A DNA stretch of 60,000 nucleotides from Tubiluchus corallicola (lineage: Eukaryota > Priapulida > Priapulimorpha > Priapulimorphida > Tubiluchidae). The DNA is taken from the NCBI GenBank assembly GCA_030141605.1, contig JAQGDQ010000002.1:1100501-1160500 (forward strand), in the 5' to 3' direction. The notes under the pieces were generated by a model. It ran no database searches. It was not told the DNA's origin and saw only the letters and a program-made list of their open reading frames with translations. Below are positions 1 through 11,169 of this stretch, one piece after another. Within the stretch, counting starts at the first letter, position 1; each line of letters begins with the position of its first letter. Made by a program: the position numbers and the translations under genes.

Positions 1-850
1 CAAACTGTAGTGTTGTAACGTCTAATGTAAAAAGAATTATTTGCAGCAGATCTCGTACAAGAGTGAATGTCAGAAACAGGTGTGTAATAGTTTGTGTGTA
101 AGCAGGAAGCAGCTGTACATAAGTTTGGCCAGTTCTAATTTACGTATATCAGGTAATTTGAGAGGAGTGACATGACCTCTGAACTTGGAAAATGTAATTA
201 TTTTAATTATTTTATTTTGTCGAGTAATCGAGGGTTGTAATGTTGTCCAACAGGCAGATCTCCATTTCTCATGCCAAGGTGTTATACTGAATGTAAGGAT
301 AAATTAGGGCATAATACATCAATGTAAAAGTGAAAGTCCTTCCAGATAATGACTATTTATTTTTATGGACATTTCGTTCAGTGTCTGAGTATTAGTCTTT
401 CTTCGATGAGGCTTAATTATCATGAATTTGGTTTTCTTATAATTGATTGACAGTTTATGGGCATTGACCCAGGCATTTACCTTGCTAATTCAAAATTAGC
501 TGAGGTTTCCAAATCCCTTAGGCTATTTTAGAGAGGAAAATGATAACATCATCTGAATAAGTCTAGTTTCAAAACTGGAACTATTAGGTTAAGTGATTAA
601 TATAGAGAAGGAAAGGAAGTGGACCAAGTCCTTGAGGGATTTCACAAGTTATAAGTAGGGATTCAGAGTGTTTTCCATTAACTGGTGTGAAATGTTTTCT
701 GTTACATAGATAGGTGTAAAAAAGAGTGCTAGTGCACCTATTCAGTAATAATCAAGTTTGTTTAGTAGAATGGTATGTTGAACAGTATCAAAAGTTTTGG
801 ATAGGTCTCAGAAAATGCCACATGTTATAACTTTTCTGTCTTAATTTTAA
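1..850 (-). mobile_element. Decayed non-LTR retrotransposon, reverse transcriptase to C-terminal end
   Basis: On the minus strand, reading down from about 850, the translation shows reverse transcriptase landmarks split by stops and frameshifts: DLSKTFDTVQHTILLNKL (palm motif A region) near 830-770, then EIPQGLGPLPFLLYINHL near 640-590 (motif B), SDDVIIFL near 557-534 (the catalytic xADD box in degenerate form), VNAWVNAHKLSINYKKTKF near 475-415 (thumb), and SDIHSCTRSAANNSFYIRR near 75-20 (C-terminal tail typical of jockey/RTE/CR1-like elements). In-frame stops and frame changes make it a dead copy. It probably lies in an intron or the 3' flank of the CatSper-gamma-like gene. The exact clade is not resolved. 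Confidence 0.8.
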
Positions 851-897
851 ATATCTAGCATCCTTATACAGTAGGTGGTGCTTAATAGACTCACTTT

Positions 898-1815
898 GGG
901 GCCGAAGTGTTTTGACTCAATTAACCGACAGGTGTAGTATTACTGGTATAGAAGTATGAGTCATCAGTTTAGTATGTACTGCAAAGGTTTCTAATGAATT
1001 TTAGAAACGAAGTAATATCTAAATTCCTTTGTGCAGCTAAAAATTTTTAAAAAAATATTTTGAATATTAATTTATATAAGTGAATTAACAGTAAGTTAAA
1101 AAAATTATACTTTTCGAAATCACACAAGTCTGTTTATTTGCAAAAATTTACAAAAATTCCTTCAGAGTCAGCTGCTTCATTTTCTCGCGCAGAAGTTGGC
1201 TCACAAAGTTCTCATAATTATAGAAATGTTGAAAATCTGTTGCTGTGATGCACATATTCTTGTAAAACAATTAGTGCTTGGCATGCTTGAGCTGCAGTGG
1301 GTGGTACCCTTGTTTCCTCGCAAGTAGTTTCGTCGTCCTCTGTAGGTTCGTCTTGGCTTCCCCTTGCCATGGTAATGATTTTGTCATCATTTATTGGTGA
1401 TGTGGCCTGAATGGAGAGCTTCAAAAGGAAACCACTAGACAAGTGATTAAATGTTTAGCTTCCAGAAATCCTTTGGGTAACAACGTTACTTGCCTGTGAA
1501 CGAGTGGTTAACAAATTCAAAGCAAAACTGCTACCATAGGCCATAGCATATTAGCATATGACAAACATACCTGCTTACAAACAAAATGGTACTAAAGATG
1601 ATTGTTCCTACATTATAGTGCACAAAAGCAAAGTAAAGATGACATAAGAGTAGGAAAAGCTTTTTGGGCACATACAAATGTCTTATTTTAAGTATGTGAA
1701 GGAAAAATATTGAGTCAATTATGCGGAGTTATTTGAGTTAATTACCGACAGTTTTTATGTACATTTGAACAGGAGTGGCCCATACCAGGCGTATTGAGTC
1801 AATTAAGCGATGGAG
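898..1815 (-). mobile_element. Pogo/Tigger-like DNA transposon remnant
   Basis: The open frame at 1218-1454 (minus) reads ...SPINDDKIITMARG, an acidic DEPTEDDETT stretch, then AAQACQALIVLQEYVHHSN and a stop. This matches the general plan of the C-terminal tail of pogo/Tigger (CENP-B-like) transposases: a DDxII helix, an acidic linker and a final helix ALxxLxxY. Around it are four related motifs of the form GAGTCAATTANNCG / GAGTTAATTACCGACAG (near 911-932, 1712-1727, 1733-1752 and 1795-1815), reminiscent of Tigger terminal repeats. No catalytic DDE domain remains. It could instead be a short last exon of a host gene, since a usable acceptor precedes GCC at about 1413; I favour the transposon. 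Confidence 0.45.
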
Positions 1816-1923
1816 TCCAATAAACAGCGCTTACTGCATATAATATAAAACCTCTTCTTTAAAGGCTAAGAATACCATTCAATATTACAAGACTTGTATC
1901 AAATTGTAGAAGAATGTACATAC

Positions 1924-2155
1924 CTTTATCATAGTCATCGTCTTAAAATTGTCGTTTGTATAAATCACTACATTTTCACTTGAAAAACCACCAATAAATA
2001 TGGCTAGAAGTAAATCTGGCAGCACTTGTATTTCAAAATGGTTACCACTATGCAGATCTGCCTCAATGTCAGCTAGAGTTGCATTTGGGCCAAAGCCCAT
2101 AATATAAGTGTCATTTTCATCAGTGTTTCTAAACGTTGTAAGTGTCAGGGTTTCA
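1924..2155 (-). CDS. CatSper gamma-like exon 4
   Basis: Acceptor TTTTTTAG and donor GTATGT bound 77 codons. They include an acidic NTDENDTYIMGFGPNATL segment and then LLLAIFIGGFSSENVVIYT, which looks like a beta-propeller blade. It ends in phase 0; I did not find the next exon in bases 1-1900. Confidence 0.6.
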
Positions 2156-5100
2156 CTAAAAAACAATGCCTAAGTAAATACTGAATGAATTAAGTTACGT
2201 GTATAATAAACTTTACGTTATGTTTAATTCTCACACCGAAGAAGGTATTTTTAGTGCCACAAAGATGCCTAAGCATTCTTCTAACAAACGAAGAAGCTGT
2301 GCAAATTTTTCTTTATATAAATTCCAGCATCTTAATCATTTAGGTGTTAAGCTAATGCTGAACTGACCAACAACAACTATGTGATGCAGTGATCCAAGAA
2401 GTGCTTTAATGACATACACTGTGTAAGTTTGCCAACAGCAAGGGTGATTCCAAGAAAATCAGAGTTTCTTACTCTTTGTGTGCTTTGGGCAGTGTAACAT
2501 CCAATATTTCTACAGTATTTCAATCTAGGCACCGTTATCAACTAAAACTGAGTTTCGCATCCAATATTTTCAACATGTCAAAAGTAATAAGTCACAAGAA
2601 TTGCCAATAGTGTAATTAACGTAAATTATTTTTTCTCTTTTTGCTAATGTACTTATATATGATCTTCAAATTATTTGGGATGTTGAGCAAAATTCTATCC
2701 ATTTTGCCACAGGCCCTCACACAATGTTACAAGGTATACTTTGTGCTTTATTTGTCATTGATCAAATCTTAACCACAATACCAAAATCACAAAAATGGCA
2801 GTTTCATATTCAATGCTACTCCTAAGTCATTCTTCCAAGTACAAAAGTGTTTTAAATTAAGACAGTTCAAATTATGTTGTTTGGAACATTAGCATAATTA
2901 CAAGGTATGTCTTTCATAATCCTTATCAAAGGAAACAATTTACACTACTAGCCTACAACTAACAACCACAAAACACTAAATGCTTTTAAAGAAGACAGTT
3001 CAATCGACACAAAAATTATTAGACTCACGTTATTTGCTGTCTTATCAAGCCGACACCACTAATTTGAACAGATATGTGTAAGACAGGTATTCCAGCTGCA
3101 ACATGCAGTGGAATAAACCACGCAGGATCACACAAATCATAATCACATTTATCACCAGCTGAAACACAGAAACACGCATTGAGATAAAAACATTATCAAA
3201 GCTGCAAGTTCTTTAGGCCCATTACTTTAGACTTAAATATGCATAATTAGAGTGGATACTACTATTTAACAATAGCGCTAGCTAAACGAGACATTTTCGA
3301 TGATTCCTTGAGTCAAAAAACTAAATGTGAAACTACATGAAACAAGTGAAACTAAAAAAACACGAGGAAAAGTATGTGAAACACAAATAGTCACAGAAAT
3401 GGTACACAAAAGTCACCAGTAGTTACAAAAAACATTTTTTTTGGTTTAACTACCTGTGCCCTCTATGATACAAGTAAATTTGCCCTTAATATATTTAAGT
3501 TTCAAATTAATATAGTTTACATATTTGTTCTTATTACTGTTAATATGATATCAGTTCTTCCAAAGTTTGATCTAATTTTATTATTTATCGCCAATTAAAA
3601 CCGATCGTCCAAACCAAAGTAGCTTGGGATCAAAAATAACTAGTATTTTCATTCACCGGGAAAAAAATTGCATTAGAACTAATTTGGATGTTTTTGAATT
3701 TTCATGGGACTTGATGAATATTGGAATACAAAAAGAAAAAACATGCATTTCTGTGTTAACAAACAAAACAGATCAACATATAATCCATTTCCAACAAAAT
3801 TTCTTAGTTCACATTTAGTTTTTGTCTTATGTTCAGCTTGCTTTGACCTTTATTTATTGCAAACTAGAGAATAATTTTATTACTACGCAAAAACGTGCGA
3901 CAATGTTGTTCATGCTTAGAAGCACAGTAACTGAAACATTGCATGTTGTATATAGTTGTCACTGTTGAAAATATTTAGCGTCACTCGAGCCTTGAGTTGA
4001 TGAATAATTTCTGCGGTGCATAATTTTTACGCAACTTCGCGATCGCATTAAAGGTGTCAACATGGCAAAGCACACATCGCAAAATTTAACTTTTATTACA
4101 GATTAAACGGGTAAGAAGGTACGTAAATTTTACAACACCAGTTAGCAGTATCCTTAAACTGGGCAAACATGAATTATGAAAACTGCTTGCATTTTTTTAA
4201 CGAAGCCGAGTCTAATCCGAAGCAGTTAAAGTAAAACCGGGAAGGATCTGAACCGAAGCTCCGATTTGGATTTGGTATCCGAAGTAGCTAAGCGTCATCC
4301 TATCCCTAACTATATATACAGCAATTATTCACGAGCACTGTGGCATTTTGACAGTGTTACTTCAGTGTCAAAGTCATGTTATTACTTTTCCTTACATCAG
4401 AAAAAACAAAATAGGATAAAAATGATAAAACAGTTTCTAAATAAATAGAGCACAATATCTTTATAACAGGACTTTGCAAAATGTCAGGCTCATTGTTTCA
4501 ACATGATATGTATTTCTTCATTGTTAGGCAACACTGGTTTTTACCTTCGTCAGCTACGGCTCCATATGCACTATAAACCAGATCAGGTTCAGCACCTAGT
4601 TGTAAATGATGAGAAGTGTATCTAATTGTAAAGAGAGGAACAGCTCCTGTCAAAACAACTGCTCTACTTATGCGTGCTGAATCCTGAAAAGCTCAAAAAA
4701 TGTAACCAAATGTAATTTACTTTTTTCTGCCATTCACAGTTTCACTTAAATCACTTTTCACTTCCTCTAGCAATATAACAATCGCTCATTAATGAACTTT
4801 ATAATTTTCGACTGGTTGAATTTTTGTTGGAAACATGATTTTCGTTTGGCTAAAAATTCAATTGCTTTTCTATGAAACCTGTTTAAAGGTAAAGAAAAAC
4901 AGGATGCTTTATCCTGACCAATTTTGAAGTACAGTAAAAAAGTATATGTTTTGATGCCTATAATAACGCCAAAGTTCAAAATTTTAAAAATTCAAATTTC
5001 AAGTTTACTGTTGTGCTCAAACATGAGCTCTTGAATGTGTGCACTACATCAGTATTGGATAGTTCTGTAGTAAAAGCTACAGCACCTGTTTTTTTATGCA

Positions 5101-6329
5101 ACTCATTTCAAAGATGCAGGTGCTGGTGCCCATCTCAACAGTAAATGCCAAATACGTGTAACAGCGAAGAACTAGCAGCGCAAAGCAAAATTACTATTCT
5201 GTGGCAAACAATTTTTTCACGTAAGTCAATCTTAAAAAAAACATGTTCCCATTCAATATTTTATAGGGTAGATTATTTTGAGCTATTGTTTAAGAATGAG
5301 TCCACCTTTACTTTAAACAGGACTGTATAAAAACTTTTTACTGGAAATAATCATTAATAAGCTCAAAAAACGTACCTGTTCCCTACGCCTTTCCTTTAAA
5401 TAGGACTGTATAAAAACTTTTTACTAGAAATATTCATTAATAAGATAAAAAAAACGTACCTGCTCCCTACAATGAATCTTCAGTCGTAGAAAAAAAGGGT
5501 ATGCAAAGTAGTCCTGCAAAATATCCCTTCATCATTAAAATTTTTATTTTATCAACATGTTGTAAACTTTGATGCAGTGCCTTTAGAATTAGAAATGCAC
5601 AAAAACAGATAGGTACATGTATCTAATTTTTAAGCTAAACAACAACATCCTGCATGTACTGCAGAATCTTAAAAACAAGTTAACAAAATACCACCTAATT
5701 TAACAAGAAAAAACAAATGTTGCACTCAGGTAAACTTTGTTTTGCACGTAAAAGCGAGCAACATTCTGGAATCTCTCATTTGAAAGCTATAAAGGTAAGC
5801 TATTTACAAAAATGGACTTGGTTTAACTTTAAAGAATAAGCTTTTTAATCAAGTTAACCTGACATAGCAATAAGCTTCTTTAAGTTTAATGATACTGTAA
5901 CAAAAAACAAAGCTGTTGGACGTATTTTATTGCTACCACACTGTTTCTCGTATACCTATTATATTTAAGGTATAAATGGCATTTGAAAATGTTATACAGC
6001 GAATTGATTTTGTTACATATAAAAAGGAAAAAAGTTTTGCTTGCATAATCCGCAATGAAAAAAGTTAATACCAAATGCACATGTAACATGACGTTCAAAG
6101 TTTGCAATCTTACCCTAACTGACACATTTAGATTGTGCACGTTCAGATCTGCAATCAAATCCGTGACATTAATTTGAAATTTCGTAACAGCTGTATTTGG
6201 GCTGACATTAGTATGACCAAAGAGTGATGTCCTATCTAAGATCCAATTGCAGTCCTCATATTGATAGAAAGTCGATACATAAACTGTATACAACGTTGTC
6301 ACAGATAACAGCACCAAGAAACAATGCAT
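1924..6329 (-). CDS. CatSper gamma-like auxiliary subunit, N-terminal exons (partial gene)
   Basis: Four minus-strand exons join with matching phases: 6114-6329 (phase 0 out), 4545-4683 (1), 3029-3158 (2) and 1924-2155 (0), giving about 239 residues without a stop. The start ATG at 6327-6329 opens a hydrophobic signal peptide (MHCFLVLLSVTTLYTVYVS), so the product enters the secretory pathway. Features that recall CatSper gamma are a CxW near the mature N terminus, DLCDPAWFIP before an ISGVGL beta strand, and FIGGFSSENVVIYTNDNFK, a propeller-like GG..E..V..T...FK pattern. Several NxS/T sites fit an extracellular domain. CatSper gamma is an accessory subunit of the sperm flagellar calcium channel. 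The remaining, much longer part must lie left of the window. The family call rests on remembered similarity and is tentative; the gene structure is firmer. Confidence 0.58.
3029..3158 (-). CDS. CatSper gamma-like exon 3
   Basis: Acceptor GTTTCAG and donor GTGAGT bound an exon that completes a codon as Ala and encodes GDKCDYDLCDPAWFIPLHV and ISVQISGVGLIRQQI. The paired cysteines and the CxxxWxxP pattern are the strongest hint to CatSper gamma. Confidence 0.6.
4545..4683 (-). CDS. CatSper gamma-like exon 2
   Basis: Acceptor TTTTCAG precedes GAT TCA GCA; donor GTAAAA follows ...GCTGACGAAG. It encodes DSARISRAVVLTGAVPLF through YSAYGAVADE in phase 0 to 1, fitting the exons on both sides. Its beta-strand-like alternating hydrophobic pattern fits an extracellular domain. 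Confidence 0.6.
5312..5470. repeat. Two-copy tandem repeat, period 83 bases
   Basis: A roughly 75-base unit beginning TTTAAACAGGACTGTATAAA and ending CGTACCTGTTCCCTAC (5312-5386) is repeated at 5395-5470 with a few substitutions. It lies in intron 1 of the CatSper-gamma-like gene and has no coding potential. Confidence 0.9.
6114..6329 (-). CDS. CatSper gamma-like exon 1 (signal peptide)
   Basis: This exon encodes 72 residues from ATG at 6329 to ...NVSVR, followed by donor GTAAGA. The first 19 or so residues are a signal peptide; the mature N terminus continues with YEDCNWILDR and has two NxS/T glycosylation sequons near the end. An in-frame ATG five codons upstream is possible but starts a less hydrophobic leader. 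Confidence 0.65.
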
Positions 6330-6919
6330 TCTGAAATAATACAATAAACCCGAATTTTATTTATAATTAAAAAATTATGATTTCATATTCCAGGAGTTTC
6401 ACATAGCAAGGTATAAAAAAATGCAAAACTTATGAGCATCTAAAGTAGAAATTTACCCATAAATCTTTTGTATAAGAGGAAGGTGGGTACTCAAATTAGT
6501 TTCAAATAAATGAAGGCAAACACGCAGCATAAAGCTTTGCAAATGACGAAACATAACAGGTGAAATGTGTGAAGTTAGAAGATTAAAGCACACAAGAATT
6601 CACAAGCAACACACTCGATTAAACTTTCATATTTTTTCAGTTTCACTACTGCAAGATGATTGCCAAAAATTTTTTTAAACACCAAATTTGAGTAAAGTCA
6701 TCTATTTTGTCACATGTTATCTATTATACACAAGAACAAACTGCAAGAGTGTATTCTCTTCTCACTTATAGAGCCCCACCGGATTATTAGCACAATAAAA
6801 CAGCAAAGGTGTTATTCAATGACTATGTTGCTCAACAATCAAAAATGTAAACTGCTACATGTAACCTATGAAAATTTGCAAGTATCACAAAGACAGAATA
6901 ATCACGATCTGGTTGAACA
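6330..6919. other. Upstream flank of CatSper gamma-like gene, no gene seen
   Basis: This should hold the promoter of the minus-strand CatSper-gamma-like gene. I see AT-rich sequence with no clear core promoter motif and no supported exon. Confidence 0.4.
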
Positions 6920-7260
6920 AGCCGGACGTGACTAAAGCATTCAAGATCATAAAAGGCATTGATGTTGTTGATTACCACAACTTCTTTACAGTGAAAAACA
7001 ACATCAGATCTTGAAAAGTGTGGATGACGATGGTTTATCCTTTATCAAGAAGAGGAGCAAGCTAGATATAAGGAAAAATTTCTTCAGCAATAGACTAGTA
7101 GATACATGGAAAATGCTGCCTCAATGAGCTGTTGAAGCATGAACTATAGATGGATTTAAAAGTTCCATAGTATCATATACAGACATGTGGAAAAAAGCAA
7201 ATTTGCAACTGTTATGTAGTGACCATTGTACTATACATCACTAGAGGCACAACAAAAGCC
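6920..7260 (+). mobile_element. CR1-like retrotransposon fragment (C-terminal end)
   Basis: Plus-strand frames read PDVTKAFKIIKGIDVVDYHN, then after a frameshift KSVDDDGLSFIKKRSKLDIR, RKNFFSNRLVDTWKMLPQ and TIDGFKSS. This is the conserved C-terminal tail of CR1-type reverse transcriptases (the series GDxxxxFKIIxG..., RKxFFSxRVVxxWNxLP, FKxxL). It is broken by stops and a frame change and has no catalytic domain. Confidence 0.75.
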
Positions 7261-8040
7261 CACAATAGATACTGAAAAGCAAAAAATGTGAAAAGGCAAA
7301 TGCATCTAATAACTATATTCTATGCATAATCACAACTACTTACAGCTTACTCCTTCTTTAAGATCTTGCAACATACAAGTAGGCAAGCAAATTTACTATT
7401 AATTCTTATTGTTGACAGACGACAAAAAATAAAATTAGAAACATTATAGCGAATCGCTACAAAATTGAAATGATCATTATCATCATCATACACCTGTTAC
7501 ATTTGTTGAGTATTGTAGACATTGAGCAGGTACAGTACTAAAATAAATCTATCCTAAATACAGGCAAACACAGCAAAAACTAGACACTGCCATGCCAGTG
7601 GCCTGTGCGCACCATTTTTAATCAAAAGTCAAAATTACTGAGACCAACCAAAATCTCGTTCATTAGGCATGTGTCACACACATTTTAAGTCATTCACAGC
7701 GCACACACGTCAAATTTCAGTTTTCACTCATTCCATAACTTCACATGCAAGTTTGCAAATCATCCATATTATATTATACTACACCGAAGGATATCACAAT
7801 TATTGAAAATTAAATACTTTTGAGTGCAACTGAGTTTTTCACGTGGAAAAAACTTATTTATATATAAAGCATGGTGAACATATTAAAGCTAACTGGTACC
7901 CAAAATTTTTTATAATTTTTATTTTTTGCTTCAATTTTTTGATAATTTGATTTTCAGCAACAATCCATAATTAATTTATAAGGTTGAAACACTCGCACCT
8001 TTAGGAAAGAGTGACCATTGTATGTGATAAACTTTTTTTG
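7261..8040. other. Intergenic, no gene seen
   Basis: AT-rich sequence between retrotransposon pieces; nothing identifiable apart from a short CAT-repeat tract near 7475-7490. Confidence 0.4.
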
Positions 8041-9221
8041 CGTGTGCCGAACAGCATGGACTTAAAGCTCAAACAGGCAAACTAAACTATTTTAAAGCAA
8101 ACTATCAACTTATACACCAACACTTGGCTCGCGTCAGCTGGTCCGCTTTACTACAAGATAACTCTGTAGAAAAAGCTTGGAGCGTCTTTGCATCTAAATA
8201 TCATGAGAGTATAAAAACCAACACTCCTATAAACAAGTCAAGTACAACTGGCAAGTTTAAACCTGCTTGGATCACTAAATAGTCATTAGCAACAATCAAA
8301 CTGAAAAAAGATAAGTGGCAAATTTATGAAGCAAGGAAGGATGCTGAAAGTTATCAACTTTAAGTGCAACAGAGAAATCGAACGCCTCAAATTGTGTGCA
8401 ATGCAAAGAAGAATTATGAGAGAACATTGGTTGAATCTGTACAAGAAAAACCAAAGCAATTGTGGGCATATGTAAATCAGAATCTAAATAAACGGGACAA
8501 AGTTCCAACACTGAATAACAATGGTGTAGAAATCAGCAAGGATTTTGATAAGGCAGAACTTTTAAATCAGTATTTTGGAAGTGTGTTTACTGATGAGGAA
8601 GAAGTTACTGTACGATTTGCCGGCCGAACTGACACAGTAATCAGTTCAATAGAAGTCACCGAGAATTTCATTAATGATGCAATTTCTCATCTCAAAGATG
8701 ACTTGGCAATGGGATCCGATCAGTTTCATCCCTTTGCAATAAAGCAGCTTAAGACAATGCTAGCAACTCCGTTTAAGATGATATTTCAAAAATCACTTGA
8801 TGAAATGAAAGTACATGCAAATAGTTTCTCCAGTTTTCAAGGAAAGAGAAAGAAACTTAAAAACAAATTATTGACCAATCAGTTTAACATTAGTGATTTG
8901 CAAACTACTGGAAAGAATCATCAAGGAACATAAATATGATCATTTAGTTTCCCAGAACCTTCTCAGTGATTCACAGTATGGATTCATCAAAGGGAGCTCA
9001 TGTATACTCAACTTGTTGGATGCTTTAACTGACTGGCAGGATTCAATTGAACAAGGTTGGGATGTAGATGTGATATATTATGATTTTCAGAAAGCATTTG
9101 ATAAGGTTCCGCACAAGAAACTTCTTTTGAAACTGCAGGCTTGCGGAATATCTAGTAACATTTTAGCATGGATTCAAGATTTTTTAACAGTGTGTGTAAT
9201 AATCAACTTTCGTGTGATTAC

Positions 9222-9480
9222 GTTCAGGACTGTCATTAAATACTAAGGTATGGTTTACCACTAATGCTTCACACTTTAAGACACAACTGGATCAGTATTG
9301 GAAAGACAATCCTGAAATGTATCACGACCCATTTCAGCCTGAATGGATCTTATTGGTGGAGAATTAAAGACACCCGCCTGACTATACACCACAATGGCAT
9401 AGTATTAACAGTTAGTGTTTAACCGGATTCACAAAGTTATGTATATAATTAAGTATTGCAACCATGGGCAAAAAGCTATA
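9222..9480 (+). repeat. Retrotransposon 3'-end repeat, copy 1
   Basis: These 259 bases match 9762-10020 with 7 mismatches (97%), exactly 540 bases apart. The segment carries the last codons of the element (ASHFKTQLDQYWKD...PFQPEWILLVEN, stop near 9366) plus 3' UTR ending GGGCAAAAAGCTATA. Confidence 0.92.
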
Positions 9481-9761
9481 TCATATGAAATGGATCTAGG
9501 CTGAATGCAATAAGAAAAGTGGAATCTGTCCAACGTAGAGCTACAAAATTAGTTCCGGCCATGAATCATCTGACATTTTCAGAACGGATGAGGAATTTGA
9601 AAGTCCCCTCATTGAGATTTCGAAGGAAGAGAGGCGATTTGATCCTGATGTTTCGTATCAAGAACAATCTGACTAAACTACAGCCTGATTGTTATTTTGC
9701 TAATTACGAGGTACTGAATATAAAGTTATTAAGCCCAAATCAGAAACAGGAATAGGTTTAT

Positions 9762-10020
9762 GTTCAGGACTGTCATTAAATACTAAGGTATGGTGTGCCA
9801 CTAATGCTTCACACTTTAAGACACAACTGAATCAGTATTGGAAAGACCATCCTGAAATGTATCACGACCCATTTCAGCCTGAATGGATCTTATTGGTGGA
9901 GAATTAAAGACTCCCACCTGACTATACACCACAATGGCATAGTATTAACAGTTAGTGTTTAACCGGATTCACAAAGTTATGTATATAATTAAGTATTGCA
10001 ATCATGGGCAAAAAGCTATA
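9762..10020 (+). repeat. Retrotransposon 3'-end repeat, copy 2
   Basis: Second copy of the 259-base 3' end. It follows the RT C-terminal segment at 9500-9755 and so sits where the element's natural end is expected. Confidence 0.92.
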
Positions 10021-10169
10021 CTAGTTTCGCCCCGATTATCGAAGGTAAAAGTAATCGATACCCAAAAAAGCAAAATTTTCTGGGGCATAATCTGCCCCCC
10101 CCCGCCTGGGATGAGACGAGCCCCCGCATTTCTACGTTTTACGCTCATTTTATTTCAAATGGTTGGCAG

Positions 10170-10565
10170 CTCTGTAATATTGTACCTATGGTCGAATGTC
10201 ACACTACCTTTTGCTGCCAAGCGTTTCAGTTCTTAGCTACTCTTCAAGGTGAAGTATCTTTCAGAATTGGAGACTCGAGATCTTTTTACGTGTATCCATC
10301 CAAGTAGCCTAATTTGTCGCTCTGATAGTTGAACTGATTCGTGGAAAGCTTTAATAAATTGGTTATCTTCTGGTAATCTCAGAGCTTGACCAACCCAATT
10401 AAGTCTCCTGCACTTAGTCGTCCTGGTGCATTTTTTCCTTGATTTTATCGTACAAATCTTTGCTGCTTATAACTTTTAGCCATTCCCGCTTTCCCGCCTG
10501 TTTCTCGTTTGCCAATGCGAGAAATCTTTCATTAATTTGTGAAGGCGTTGTAATGTCATTCTTGT
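10170..10565 (-). mobile_element. Non-LTR retrotransposon C-terminal fragment, minus strand
   Basis: Minus-strand frames contain RRLNWVGQALRLPEDNQFIK, resembling the RW.GHVLRMP signature near the C terminus of many invertebrate reverse transcriptases, preceded by ANEKQAGKREWLKVISSKDL. Its orientation is opposite to its neighbours and stops interrupt it. A run of ten C at 10091-10101 lies just left. Confidence 0.45.
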
Positions 10566-10611
10566 TCGTGTTTTTTGCAATATATCTCTATTTTGCAACA
10601 TGGACCAAAGC

Positions 10612-11095
10612 TGATCGAAGGAGTTCTTTACAGAGCAACTAGGATTGTCCCACAGATCAAGGAACTGCCTTATGAGGAGAGTCTAAAGGCTTTAGAGTTG
10701 CTTGGCATGCGGAACAAACAGGTCCGTGGTGATATGATAGAAGTACACAAGTTTACTCAAGGAATGTACAGTATAGATGCTGAGATCCTTCAAAGAGATT
10801 ATCAGACAAGAACTAGGGGATATTCATACAAGTTAACGAAAGGTATAGTCGTACTGCTACACGACACAACTTCTTCAACTTGAGGGTCGTAGATCGTTGG
10901 AACAACCTCCCCGAGAATCTCTGTGCATCCTCCATAACCTCTTTTAAAAGCAAATTAGACGTTAGACAACACATAGCTGAACTACCGATACAGCTCCTAG
11001 GCTGTGCCACCTAGAAATTTTTAAAAGTGCTGACAGTTATGAATGGTCAACAGACAGAGATGCCTAACGACTAGGGCCAAATGGATATGATATGA
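10612..11095 (+). mobile_element. CR1-like retrotransposon 3' fragment
   Basis: The plus strand reads GVLYRATRIVPQIKELPYEE, KQVRGDMIEVHKFTQGMY, TRTRGYSYKLTKG and, after a stop/frame change, FFNLRVVDRWNNLPENLCAS and SFKSKLDVRQHIAEL, ending near a stop at about 11010. This is the same C-terminal module as at 9519-9755 and 6920-7260, from a different copy. The end is followed by a short GATATGATATGAAATGATATG repeat typical of CR1 3' tails. Confidence 0.8.
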
Positions 11096-11169
11096 AATGA
11101 TATGTGGAGACCTTGCCCCGTCTGGCCCCTCCTTTTTACTTTTTGTCTTGCTGTATCTATGACAGATGA

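Larger units (their letters stand above)
8041..10020 (+). mobile_element. CR1-like non-LTR retrotransposon, rearranged and dead
   Basis: About 8090-8360 encodes the linker after the endonuclease (ARVSWSALLQ, VEKAWSVFASKY, GKFKPAWITK). 8364-8930 encodes NAKKNYERTLVESVQEKPKQ and NQYFGSVFTDEEE. After a frame change, 8893-9210 encodes LSDSQYGFIKGSSCILNLLD and DVIYYDFQKAFDKVPHKKLL, the palm motif A. The stretch that should hold motifs B to D, including the catalytic xADD, is absent. At 9222 the sequence jumps to a copy of the element's own 3' end, then at 9500-9755 resumes with KVESVQRRATKLVPAMNHL, a typical C-terminal segment, and ends with a second 3'-end copy (9762-10020). Stops at 8280 and 8362 confirm that it is inactive. 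Confidence 0.85.
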
